DNA from: Natrinema sp031626495
GTDB taxonomy: Archaea > Halobacteriota > Halobacteria > Halobacteriales > Natrialbaceae
DNA length: 64,000 nt
Direction: 5' to 3'
Assembly: GCF_031626495.1 (NCBI RefSeq)
Contig: NZ_JAMQOJ010000007.1
Location: 298,047 to 362,046, forward strand
The stretch's first letter is position 1. Every line of letters starts with the position of its first letter. The translations under genes and the position numbers were made by a program. Positions 1 through 8,584 of the stretch are shown piece by piece. The notes beneath the pieces were generated by a model that was not told where the DNA came from, did not search any database, and saw only the letters and a program-made list of their open reading frames with translations.

Positions 1-39
1 AGCTACGAGTTCGCAGCGATCCTCGTGCCGATCGTGTAG
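1..39 (+). CDS. C-terminal end of a truncated upstream gene (tentative)
   Basis: Frame 1 reads SYEFAAILVPIV and then a TAG stop. The hydrophobic tail would suit the end of a membrane protein, but twelve residues cannot identify a family. The rest of the gene lies outside the window, so the call rests only on an open frame at the edge and the 58-nt gap before thiR. Confidence 0.25.
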   Translation, partial: SYEFAAILVPIV

Positions 40-97
40 CCCTGCTGGGACGTACCGACAAGTTATCCCGCCGGCCGCTCGTACTCGCACCTAACGA

Positions 98-997
98 ATG
101 CAATTCGTCGAAGAAATCGTCGTGGACGAGTTCCTCCCGACCGTCCGGTCGCTGCTCGCCAGCAACCTGCGCGACCGGGGGCTCACCCAGAGCGAGGTGG
201 CCGACGTACTCGGAATTAGCCAGAGCGCCGTGTCGAAGTACGCCCACGGCGATGTAACCGTCAACGACCGCATCGCCGACGACGACCGGGTCCGTGACCT
301 CGTCGACGACCTCGGCGCGGGGCTGGCGGCCGGCGACATCTCGCCGGTCCAGGCGCTGATCGAACTCGAGGTGCTGATCCGCGAACTGGAGTCCGGCGGC
401 GACCTGCTCGCACAGCTCCACGAGGAAGCGGTGCCCGAACTCGCCGAACACGGCTCCGGATTCCGGGTACACGATCCCGAGAGCGACCTCCGAGCCAGCG
501 AGCGCGTGCTCTCGTCGGTCCGGCAGGGGCTGAGCGTTCTCGAGACCGCGAGCGGCTTTTCGGGACTGATCCCGGCGGTCGGCTCGAATCTGGTCGCCTG
601 CACGCCAGACGCCGAGACCGTCGACGACATTGCGGGCGTTCCCGGCCGGATCTTCGACGTGAAGGGGCAAGCGACGGTTCCCGCCGCCCCCGAGTTCGGC
701 GTCTCCGAACACGTCGCGCGAGTGTTGCTCGCCGCCCGACGCCACGGTGCCGACGTTTCGGCGGCGATCAACATCCGATACGAGTCCGATCTGATCGACG
801 AGCTCGCCGAGGCGGGCCACGTCGCCGCCGAGTTCGACGAGTCGGACGACGTGGCTTCGAGCGTCGGCGCGGCGATCGAAGACCAACCCGAGGCGACCGT
901 GCTGTACCAGACTGGCGGCATGGGGATCGAACCGCTCATCTACGTCCTCGGCCCCGACGCGCAGTCGGTCGCGGACACGATCCGCTCGCTCGTCTAA
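98..997 (+). CDS. thiR: ThiR: HTH regulator with ThiN-type ligand domain, thiamine metabolism
   Basis: This 299-residue protein has an N-terminal helix-turn-helix (about residues 26-50, with QSEVADVLGISQSAVSKYAHG) and a C-terminal ThiN-like domain (about 115-299, ending TGGMGIEPLIYVLG). In archaea this architecture is known as ThiR, a repressor of thiamine biosynthesis and transport genes that senses a thiamine phosphate through a ThiN domain no longer used as a synthase. The ATG at 98 is the first start and gives a complete HTH. The Thi4 gene about 4.2 kb downstream on the other strand is a plausible target, which is inference. A methyltransferase follows 12 nt downstream and may be co-transcribed. 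Confidence 0.85.
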   Translation: MQFVEEIVVDEFLPTVRSLLASNLRDRGLTQSEVADVLGISQSAVSKYAHGDVTVNDRIADDDRVRDLVDDLGAGLAAGDISPVQALIELEVLIRELESGGDLLAQLHEEAVPELAEHGSGFRVHDPESDLRASERVLSSVRQGLSVLETASGFSGLIPAVGSNLVACTPDAETVDDIAGVPGRIFDVKGQATVPAAPEFGVSEHVARVLLAARRHGADVSAAINIRYESDLIDELAEAGHVAAEFDESDDVASSVGAAIEDQPEATVLYQTGGMGIEPLIYVLGPDAQSVADTIRSLV

Positions 998-1009
998 ATC
1001 TGCACACTG

Positions 1010-1708
1010 ATGTCGACCGAATCCGCCCAGGAGTTCTACGGCCGCTGGGCCCGCCTCTACGATCTGATCGCGCGCAGAACGCCAGGTATCGCCCGTCTCC
1101 GCAGACGGGCGGCCGCCGCCTGCCGCCTCGAGCCAGGCGATACCGTCGTCGAAATGGGCTGTGGCACCGGCGCGAACCTCCCCTCCCTCCGCGAGCGTGT
1201 CGGTCCCGAGGGAACCGTGATCGGGATCGATTTCACCGGCCCCGTCCTCGAGCGGGCACGTGCGGCTACCGCAGCGTTCGACAACGTCCACGTCGTGCAA
1301 GGCGATGCGACACAACCGCCGGTGGGTGGTGCCCTCGAGGACGAGGGTCCGGGGGTGGACGGCGAAATCGATGCGATTCTCGCGACGTTCGTCGTCGGCA
1401 TGCTCGACGATCCGGCCGGCGCGGTCGACGACTGGTGCGACCTCGTCGGCCCCGACGGCACCGTCGTCCTCGCCAACGCCGCGCGCAGCGACGAGTGGTA
1501 CGCACCGCCGGTCAACGCCGTCTTCCGGGCGATCGTCGTCCTCTCGACGCCGCCGACGACGCAACTCCGATACGAAAACGAGCCCCACATCCGACTCGAC
1601 GAGAAGATCGACGCCGCTCACGCCCGCCTCCGCGAACGTTCGAGCGCCGTCGCGGACGAGACCCACGTCTTCGGCGTCGTTCGATTGACCGGCGGTGTCC
1701 TCGAGTAG
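1010..1708 (+). CDS. Class I SAM-dependent methyltransferase (UbiE-like)
   Basis: This 232-residue protein starts with EFYGRWARLYDLIARR, the opening typical of UbiE/COQ5-like small-molecule methyltransferases. The SAM-binding motif I is VVEMGCGTGANLPSL (about residues 45-59), followed by an acidic residue at the end of strand 2 (IGIDFTGPVLERA). The C-terminal half has the usual post-motif strands but no membrane segment. It starts 12 nt after thiR, so an operon is likely. The substrate cannot be deduced; a lipid or quinone acceptor would suit the family but is inference. Confidence 0.8.
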   Translation: MSTESAQEFYGRWARLYDLIARRTPGIARLRRRAAAACRLEPGDTVVEMGCGTGANLPSLRERVGPEGTVIGIDFTGPVLERARAATAAFDNVHVVQGDATQPPVGGALEDEGPGVDGEIDAILATFVVGMLDDPAGAVDDWCDLVGPDGTVVLANAARSDEWYAPPVNAVFRAIVVLSTPPTTQLRYENEPHIRLDEKIDAAHARLRERSSAVADETHVFGVVRLTGGVLE

Positions 1709-1982
1709 CGCTACGTGGGGATCGGTCTCACGCCAGCTCAATCAGTTGTCTGCGGTGGCGCGTGCTGTGCGACGGTTCGTCGACGGCGGACCGTCTGCTC
1801 GACAGCGCGCGAGGGATGACCGACCGAACGGAGTGAGGGAGCGAATCGGTTGGGAGGACGTGGAAATCCCCTGTTGCCACGATAGCAGGACACTCTCCTT
1901 CGTTCGGTAGAGCATACTAATCATTTTAATGGTGAAGCGCTGACTCATCGAAAACCGAGCAGTCGAACCCGCTTACGGTCGA

Positions 1983-2393
1983 TTACGCCACGGCCTCGAG
2001 CCCCTCGTGCTCCCGAATCCGTTGGGCCATCGGGTCGGGAATCGGACTCGGCCGCTCCGTCTCGGGGTCGATGTGGACGATCGTCGTCTCGGCCGTCGCC
2101 GCCACGTCGCCGTCGACGCGGATCTCGTAGTCCATGGTGCAACTCGAGTCGCCGAGGCCGGTCACCGAGAGCGCGACCGTGGGATCGTCGCCCTTGGTGA
2201 TCGGGCGCTCGTAGGAGATCTGGAGATCGACGATGACGAAGGAGATTTCCTCGTCGCCGAGTCCGGCCACGTCACGGAGGTACGCGGTCCGACCGGCCTC
2301 GAGATAGCTCGCGTAGACGGCGTGGTTGACGTGGTTCATCGGGTCCAGATCGCGGAAGCGAACGGGCACGTCGACGGTAAACTCGGCACTCAT
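1983..2393 (-). CDS. Acyl-CoA thioesterase, 4HBT hotdog family
   Basis: This 136-residue protein has the length of a single hotdog domain. Residues 10-32 (PVRFRDLDPMNHVNHAVYASYLE) show the family pattern in which an Asp-containing loop precedes the hotdog helix and contributes to catalysis. Family members hydrolyse acyl-CoA thioesters in the cytoplasm, usually as oligomers. The chain length is not predictable here. The gene stands alone, 156 nt from the next gene on the same strand, with start ATG at 2393. Confidence 0.85.
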   Translation of the reverse strand: MSAEFTVDVPVRFRDLDPMNHVNHAVYASYLEAGRTAYLRDVAGLGDEEISFVIVDLQISYERPITKGDDPTVALSVTGLGDSSCTMDYEIRVDGDVAATAETTIVHIDPETERPSPIPDPMAQRIREHEGLEAVA

Positions 2394-2549
2394 TGTACGT
2401 TTTTGAAGACGGCTGGGACAAAAGTACGCACCGATTCGACCAGAGAGAGGCCGAGAGGGGAAGGCGATGCGAGAGCGACCGACGAAACGAACGTCCCGCT
2501 ATTGTGGCAACGAGTTTGGGGTTCGCGACGCCCACCTCGGCTGCTTCAC

Positions 2550-3314
2550 TCACGCGTCGTATACCGGCGCGTGCTCGCCGCAGAACGCCGGCTCGCGCAG
2601 TTGCGCGTCGATCAGGTCCTCGTGGTAGTGCGCGTTGAACAGCCGACAGCCCTCCCGATCGCAAAACGGCTCGCCGGTCTCGAGGTAGTGGTACGCCTGC
2701 AGGACGTAGCCCTTTAGCGCGTCGGTGGTCCGCGGATCGTCGTCGACCAGGAAGTCACCCTCGACCTGGTTCTCGAGGACCTCTCTGGGCGGCGCATCGC
2801 CCGAGAGCAGGGCGTGGCGCTGCTTTTCCTTGTAGTACGCCTCGGGCTTGGCCGGGGCCTCGTAGAGTCCCGGTACCGAAATCAGCGCCGGTTGGCCGAG
2901 CACGGTGACGCGCTTGTGCCACCGCCCGTCGTGGTCGCCCCACGTCCCGATCGCCCGATCGAGGACCGCCACGTGCAGCGTCTCGAGGTCCCGTTCCTCC
3001 GCGGGCAGCGCGGCGTTGAGTGTGCGCTGGACGGCCGCCCCGTCGTAGAGGACGCCGCCCTCGCGTTCAGGCTGCTCGAGCGCCCGCTCCTCGTAGCGGA
3101 TCGTCCCCAACATCGTGTTGCCGGTCTCGCGCTCGTACGGCGACGGCACGCGGGCTTCGGCGAACCGTTCGGCGAGGTCATCCGTGCGATGGACCTCGAG
3201 GAACCGATCGCGCACGCTGACGTCGGCGTCGATCCGCGCCCGCAGCCAGTCGGCGACCGCGTCGATATCGGCCACCGTCGTCGGCGCGCGATAACAGATG
3301 ACTCGATCGACCAT
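2550..3314 (-). CDS. DUF6775-like protein, putative zinc metallopeptidase
   Basis: This 254-residue protein resembles a conserved archaeal family annotated as DUF6775 putative metallopeptidase; the family name is from memory and not verified. The C-terminal 40 residues carry a conserved Cys/His arrangement (FCDREGCRLFNAHYHEDL, then FCGEH) that could bind zinc, reminiscent of archaemetzincin tails. No canonical HExxH is visible, so peptidase activity is doubtful. There is no signal peptide or membrane segment. It may be co-oriented with the thioesterase gene but is separated by 156 nt. Confidence 0.55.
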   Translation of the reverse strand: MVDRVICYRAPTTVADIDAVADWLRARIDADVSVRDRFLEVHRTDDLAERFAEARVPSPYERETGNTMLGTIRYEERALEQPEREGGVLYDGAAVQRTLNAALPAEERDLETLHVAVLDRAIGTWGDHDGRWHKRVTVLGQPALISVPGLYEAPAKPEAYYKEKQRHALLSGDAPPREVLENQVEGDFLVDDDPRTTDALKGYVLQAYHYLETGEPFCDREGCRLFNAHYHEDLIDAQLREPAFCGEHAPVYDA

Positions 3315-3623
3315 GTACTATCTCGTGGTACCACTGGGTGAAACACTTACGATCGGGGTGTTGCCGACACCGAGTCGCACCGATCGAATCGGTATTTCGA
3401 ACGCCTCGGGGACCGATGGCGACCGCAGTGATCAGTGCCGTTCGGAGCAACCCGGCCGTAGCGCAGGCGCGAAGCCAGATACCATCGTCCCCAGTAAAAA
3501 CACGCTCAGTTCACACCGCCACACTTTACATTATTATCTATACTGCAAATTACTTTTTATACGAGAAAATTAGTCTGAAATTAATATGCCGATACCTCCG
3601 ATCGTGGTACGGCTGGGCGGATC
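3315..3623. other. Intergenic region, AT-rich at its right end
   Basis: This 309-nt divergent region contains no convincing gene. From about 3520 to 3585 it becomes strongly AT-rich (for example attattatctatactgcaa), which would suit the promoter of the hydrolase pseudogene that follows. No tRNA or clear hairpin was recognised. Confidence 0.5.
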
Positions 3624-5203
3624 ATGGCAGACGACACGAACGATACCGACCGAACCGACTCAGACGATCGATCGTCCGTGCCGCATCGCGGGAACGGATT
3701 TTCCAGACGAACCGTTCTCGGGGGCATGACAGGACTGGCCGCGATGGGTGTCGGGAGCGCGGTTGGGAGTGCAACGACTTCCTCCTCGGTTCCGAAGCCG
3801 ACCGTCGAGGGGCCGGTCGAAGGCGGGAGCCAAACCGGTGGACCGCTGCTCGCAGCGCCGCACGACCTCGAGTCGTACGGCTACGTCGAGGAGGAGTACT
3901 TCATCGCGGGCGAGGCGCGCCACGACGACTACTTCGTCGACGGTGAGCAAACGGGGACGACGGCCGAGTACAAGACGCGCGTGCTCGTTTATCGGCCAAA
4001 ACGCCGCACGGACTTCAACGGCACCGTCACCGCTGAATGGCTGAACTCAGCACGCAGATGGACGCGCCCGTCGCATGGCCGAACGCTTACGACTCGCTGA
4101 TGCGCAACGGGACCGCAGTCGCGCTCGTCTCGGCCCAGAAAGTCGGCGTCGACGATTCGCGGACCGGTCGAGATCTGGTGAGCTGGGACTCCGAACGATA
4201 CGGGAGCCTTGCCCACCCTGGCGACCGGTACGCGCTCGACATCTTCGCTCAGGCGATCACCGCTCTCAGGCCCCGCGGCCTGGATCGCTGGAGCAGGGAG
4301 ACCGATCCGATGGGGAACCTCCGGCCCGATCACGCCCTGGCGACCGGCCATTCGCAGTCGGCGTTTTTCCTGCTCCGGTACATCAACATGGTCGCGCCCG
4401 AATACGGCCTCGTCGACGGCTTCGTTCCGGCCGGGAGCCCGCTCACGACCGCGCGAGCCGACCTCGCACCGATCCTCTGGCTCAACAGCGAGGACGAGGC
4501 GACGGGCTTCGACACCGATATCGGTCAGGGAGACGACAGCCAGGGAGACATCCCGCAGGGAGAGATCGACTTCCCCTCGACGGGATTAAACCTCGAGGAT
4601 GCCCGGCCCGGCCCACGGGACGACGAAGGGCTGTTCAAGCTCTGGGAGGTCGCCGGCACGTCGCACGTCAACACCTGGCTCCGGGAATGGACTGCGGCAG
4701 TCAGCCGTCGCGATTTTCAGGGAGAGAACGCAAACCGGGATCCGAAGCGGGCCGGCAACTACGGCCAGCGCCCGGCGGACACTCTCGGCGAGTGCGGGTA
4801 CAACTACTTCCCGGCGCGATTCGGGTGGCGCGCGGCCTTAGAACAGCTTCGCGAGTGGGTCGCCCGCGGCGACGAACCGCCGTGGGCCGACCGGCTCGAC
4901 CGTACCATCGACGACGAGGGGAACGTCGTTCTGGAGCGCGACGAGTACGGCAACGCGGAAGGCGGCCTCCGGCTGCCGCCGATCGACGTTCCGGTGGCGA
5001 CCTACGAGGCGGTCCCCTGTGATCTCTTCGGGCGGACGGTACAGCTAAACGACGCGACGCTGTCGGAACTCTACCCGTCCCACGACGCATACGTCGACGA
5101 CCTCAAAGCGGCGAGCGCGACGGCCGTCGGCCGCGGCCACATGCTGGCGCGTGACGCCCGCACGCTCCTCGCTCGGGCCAGGGCCTCGGACATCGGGAAG
5201 TAG
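3624..5203 (+). pseudogene. Tat-exported alpha/beta hydrolase-domain protein, broken by a single-base frameshift
   Basis: Two overlapping frames make one protein. The first frame (from 3624) has a twin-arginine signal (SRRTVLGG) and the start of an alpha/beta-hydrolase-domain protein up to FNGTVTAEWLN. The second frame continues with STQMDAPVAWPNAYDSLM through the nucleophile-type motif ATGHSQSAFF to 5203. At about 4053 the DNA reads aac-tca-gca-cgc-aga; adding one G (aac-gtc-agc-acg-cag) restores EWLNVSTQMD, the sequence this family usually has. So one base is missing, either a true inactivating mutation or a sequencing error. Repaired length is about 525 residues. The product would act outside the membrane; its substrate is unknown. 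Confidence 0.8.
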
Positions 5204-5263
5204 GAACTGACCGCTCCGGTCGACCGGGGACGGGCCGAGATTCGGGAAAGCCGAGAACGGTGG

Positions 5264-6193
5264 TCAGTCGTCGGCCGGCGCAGCGCGAGAGGTCAACTCG
5301 ACGGGGTCGGCGTCGACCTCGAGTTCGTCCAGCGCGACCTGGGCGGCGCGCTTGCCGGAGACGAGCATGGCACCGAACGTCGGTCCCATCCGCGGCAGGC
5401 CGTAGGTCGTCGCGGTCGCCATGCCGGTCGCGATGAGACCGTCGTGGACGAGACCGGTGTGTTCGACGACGGCGTCCTCGGACTTACCGACCCACATCGA
5501 GTCGTGGCCCGGCGAGTCGTGACCAGGTGCGCCGTAGCTGTCGTCGCCGGTCTGGTCCATCCCCGTCGCGGATTCCTCGGCGTCGGCGATGCCGGGGGCG
5601 TCGAGCACGCCGCGTTCGTCGAGTTTCTTGACGGCCATCGCGTCGTGACCCGTGGCGTCGATGACCAGGTCGGCCTCGACGGCGATGGGATCGACGCAGG
5701 TGATCTCGCGGGGCAGCGCGTGGACCGGCGTCCAGTTCATGACGATCCCCGAGACCTTGTGGTCCTCGCGGATGACGATGTCGGTGAACTCGGTCATGTT
5801 CTGCATCTTCGCGCCGGCGTCGCAGGCGGCTTTTATCAGCCCGGAACAGGCCTCGGGGCCGTTCGCGATGTAAAGCCCTTCGCTGTCTTGCGATTGTTTG
5901 TACGATACCTCGAGTTCGTCGAGAACCTGCTGGGCCGGGTCGCGGACCGTCACCTTGTTCATGAGGAAGCCGCCGAGCCAGAAGCCGCCGCCGAGGTAGT
6001 TGTTCTTCTCGACGACCATCGTCTTGACGCCGCGCTCGGAGAGTTCCTTCGCCGCGGTCAGCCCCGAGGGGCCGCCGCCGACGATGATCACGTCCGAATC
6101 CGAGAAGTCCATGAACTCCTCGGTCCACTCCTGTCCGATCGCGCGGGTGACGTCGGCTTCGCCGACCTGACTGAACTGCTCGAAGTCGCTCAT
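5264..6193 (-). CDS. thi4: Thi4-type thiazole synthase (ADP-thiazole synthase)
   Basis: This makes the adenylated thiazole precursor of thiamine from NAD and glycine. The N-terminus has the dinucleotide-binding motif VIIVGGGPSGLTAAKELSE (about residues 35-53), followed by GGGFWLGG and a C-terminal GLPRMGPTFGAMLVSGKRAA typical of the family. From the ATG at 6193 the cysteine in REITCVDPI is residue 166. The homologous cysteine of Haloferax volcanii Thi4 (C165) is known to be essential, pointing to a Cys-dependent mechanism rather than the His/sulfide version of methanogens. An in-frame ATG six codons upstream (6211) is less likely. ThiR at 98-997 is the probable regulator. Confidence 0.92.
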   Translation of the reverse strand: MSDFEQFSQVGEADVTRAIGQEWTEEFMDFSDSDVIIVGGGPSGLTAAKELSERGVKTMVVEKNNYLGGGFWLGGFLMNKVTVRDPAQQVLDELEVSYKQSQDSEGLYIANGPEACSGLIKAACDAGAKMQNMTEFTDIVIREDHKVSGIVMNWTPVHALPREITCVDPIAVEADLVIDATGHDAMAVKKLDERGVLDAPGIADAEESATGMDQTGDDSYGAPGHDSPGHDSMWVGKSEDAVVEHTGLVHDGLIATGMATATTYGLPRMGPTFGAMLVSGKRAAQVALDELEVDADPVELTSRAAPADD

Positions 6194-6403
6194 ACAACTA
6201 GGTGGTATCATCAGGTGGTGTTAAGTCTGTTACGGTCGCCAGGCGACGCGTATCAACGTTCGTGAGGGTACTCGCACTGCTTGAAGTCAGTAAACGCGCC
6301 ACCACTCACTCGATCGAATCGACTGGTCGCTGTGTCCGATCGCTGGGAGTGATCGAAGGGTCGGTCGATCCCTCGAGTCGGCCGGTGAACCGCGGCTGGC
6401 CGC

Positions 6404-7900
6404 TCAGTCGTCGACGAATTCCCGGTCGCCGTCGCCGGCGGCGGTTCGATCGTCGCGAGCGAGGTCGCCGCGGTCTGCCTCCCCTTCGTCGTCGATGACG
6501 ACGTCGGTCCAGGTTCCCAGCCGGAACCAGACGACGGCCACGACGAACGAGGCGACCATCCCGAAGACGAGCGCCCACCAGATGCCCTCGACGCCCCAGC
6601 CGAGGCCGGCGACCGTCACGCCGACCACGGGGACGGTCGCGGTCCACGAGAAGGCCAGCACGATCACGAGCGGGAACCGGAAGACCCACCGCGAGAGGAT
6701 CGAGAGGACCATCGCCTCGCGCGTGTTGCCGGCTCCGCGGAACGCGCCCTGGATGACCATGACGCCGGCGAAGGGTGCCCAGAAGAGGGTCGTGATCCGC
6801 AGGAAGACGACGCCCTCGGCGATCACGGCGGGATCGGCGACGAAGATCCGGATCGCGGCCGCCGGGAACGCGAACAGGACGGCCGCGACGACGAAGATGA
6901 GCGCCATCGTCGCCGCGGTGGCCGTTCGCGCGACGGCGGCGGCGCGATCGGGCGTCTCCGCGCCGAGGTTCTGGCCGACGCCGGTCGCGGTCGCCTGGCC
7001 GACCGCACCCGCGACGGCCCACGTCACCGACATCAGCCGGACGCCGATCCCGAACGCCGCGGTGGGCGCAGCCCCGAACCGTGCGACGAAGCCGGCCATC
7101 GCGACCGCCGCGAAACTGCGCGCCCAGCCGTCGAGCGTGGCCGGCGTGCCGATCTCGAGCAACCGTCGCTGCACGTCGAGATCGGGCGTCAGATCACCCG
7201 GACGGAGCCGCACGCCGAAGCGGCCGTCGAGCAGGATCGCGATCCCTGCTACAGTCGCCAACCCGCGTGAGAGGAACGTGGCGATCGCCGCTCCGCGAGT
7301 CCCCATCGCCGGAAACGGCCCCCAGCCGAGGACGAGGAACGGATCGAAGACCACGTTGAGGCCGGCCGAGACGAACACGAGCCACATCGCGGTCTTCGTA
7401 TCGCCCGCGCCCTGCAGCGAGGCCCGGAAGGCGAAAAAGAGGAACGTGAACGGCAGCGCGAGGAAGATCACCTCGATGTAGGCGAGCGCCTCGACGAACA
7501 CCTGCCCGCGAGCGCCGATTAGCGTCAGCAACGGCCGCCGAGCGGCGAAGCCCAGCACCGCGAGGGCACTCGAGACGGCGAGCGTGAGCAGGATCGTCTG
7601 CGCGACGACGCGGTCGGCCGTCCGGTCGTCGCCCGCGCCGACGTGCTGGGAGACCAGCGCGATGGTGGCGGCGGTGATCCCCATCGCGGTCGAGACGAAC
7701 AGCCACGAGAGGGGGAACATCAGCGAGACGGCGGCGACGGCGTCGCTGCCGACGCGGCCGACCCAGAACATATCGGCCAGGTTGTAGACGGTCTGGAGGA
7801 GGTTCCCCAGGACCAGCGGCCACGCGAGTCGGAGGAGCTTCGGGGAGATGGCCCCCGTCGTCATGTCGACGCGCTTGCGCTCGGGATCCGTCGCTGCCAC
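6404..7900 (-). CDS. MATE family efflux transporter
   Basis: This 498-residue membrane protein begins with TTGAISPKLLRLAWPLVLGNLLQTVYNLADMFWVGRVG, the standard MATE opening, and has about twelve hydrophobic helices in two homologous halves. MATE proteins export cationic drugs, dyes or metabolites using sodium or proton gradients. The tail after residue 460 is acidic (DDEGEADRGDLARDD), as is usual in haloarchaea. The start may be ATG 7900 or the internal ATG at 7864; both keep helix 1. There is no adjacent regulator, so the substrate is unknown. Confidence 0.9.
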   Translation of the reverse strand: MAATDPERKRVDMTTGAISPKLLRLAWPLVLGNLLQTVYNLADMFWVGRVGSDAVAAVSLMFPLSWLFVSTAMGITAATIALVSQHVGAGDDRTADRVVAQTILLTLAVSSALAVLGFAARRPLLTLIGARGQVFVEALAYIEVIFLALPFTFLFFAFRASLQGAGDTKTAMWLVFVSAGLNVVFDPFLVLGWGPFPAMGTRGAAIATFLSRGLATVAGIAILLDGRFGVRLRPGDLTPDLDVQRRLLEIGTPATLDGWARSFAAVAMAGFVARFGAAPTAAFGIGVRLMSVTWAVAGAVGQATATGVGQNLGAETPDRAAAVARTATAATMALIFVVAAVLFAFPAAAIRIFVADPAVIAEGVVFLRITTLFWAPFAGVMVIQGAFRGAGNTREAMVLSILSRWVFRFPLVIVLAFSWTATVPVVGVTVAGLGWGVEGIWWALVFGMVASFVVAVVWFRLGTWTDVVIDDEGEADRGDLARDDRTAAGDGDREFVDD

Positions 7901-8035
7901 GAGATCTCGTGTGTGAGTCTCAGACAGACACAGTAAAAGGGATCGGCTCGCGGGAGCCGTTGCCGGTTCCGGAGCCGACGATGCTCATCCGTTTCTGGCG
8001 ATGATTCCGCGCCGCTCGCGGATCCAGTCGATCAG

Positions 8036-8302
8036 CTAGCTCGGCCGTTCTATCGAGATCTCGTCTGTCTGACCCGTCTTCGACCGGTAGCTGCGGTAGG
8101 TGCCGATCCCCGGCAACCGGTTGACGATGCGCCGCCGACGGTTGCCGGTGGAGAGGGCTACCGGAACGGCGACGATCAGAACCACGGCAAGGGCGATCCC
8201 GATCGAGACGAGGCCGACGAAGGAGGCGACGAAGACGAACGCGACGAGTGCGCCACCGACCAAGCGCCAGGCGCGACCGAATCCACCGAAGTTTCGTTCC
8301 AT
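8036..8302 (-). CDS. Small membrane protein, DUF2892/YgaP-like
   Basis: From ATG 8302 this is an 88-residue protein starting MERNFGGFGRAWRLVGG, followed by two closely spaced transmembrane helices (about residues 14-50) and a basic stretch with NRLPGIGTYRSY. This matches the layout of the two-helix YgaP-type (DUF2892) domain found alone or fused to rhodanese. The longer frame upstream to 8365 lacks family-like sequence, so the internal start was chosen. The function of the stand-alone form is unknown. Confidence 0.6.
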   Translation of the reverse strand: MERNFGGFGRAWRLVGGALVAFVFVASFVGLVSIGIALAVVLIVAVPVALSTGNRRRRIVNRLPGIGTYRSYRSKTGQTDEISIERPS

Positions 8303-8568
8303 TTCGTTATTCTCCACCCCTTCTATGACTCGAGCGAGTATAAGGTGGTCGGTAACATATCGCATGATTAGTCGTCGTTCGGTCGAACCGGTTTCCGCGA
8401 CCGGCGCGACAGCGACTTATCGACGTCCTCGCACGCGCCTGCGCGACGCCCGACCGCACGCACACCCGCGCTGTCGTCCGGTTTTGGCGAAAGCGTTATC
8501 AGATGCTCAATCGTACCGGGCGACGATGAACGATACTCGTCCGCGACAGCGGCCGGGCGCTCGAGGAC

Positions 8569-8575
8569 CCGGAGG
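8569..8575 (+). promoter_or_regulatory. Shine-Dalgarno sequence for topA
   Basis: A strong ggaggtg stretch lies about 9 nt before the GTG at 8585 and supports that unusual start. The ATG at 8526 is out of frame and codes only a 19-codon stub. Confidence 0.6.
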
Positions 8576-8584
8576 TGAGCCGCG

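Noticed and set aside
1798..1860. A GC-rich stretch (gaacggagtgagggagcg) that looks like short repeats often seen near haloarchaeal genes
   Set aside because: Only one copy was found here, and I cannot show that it is a repeat family without a genome search.
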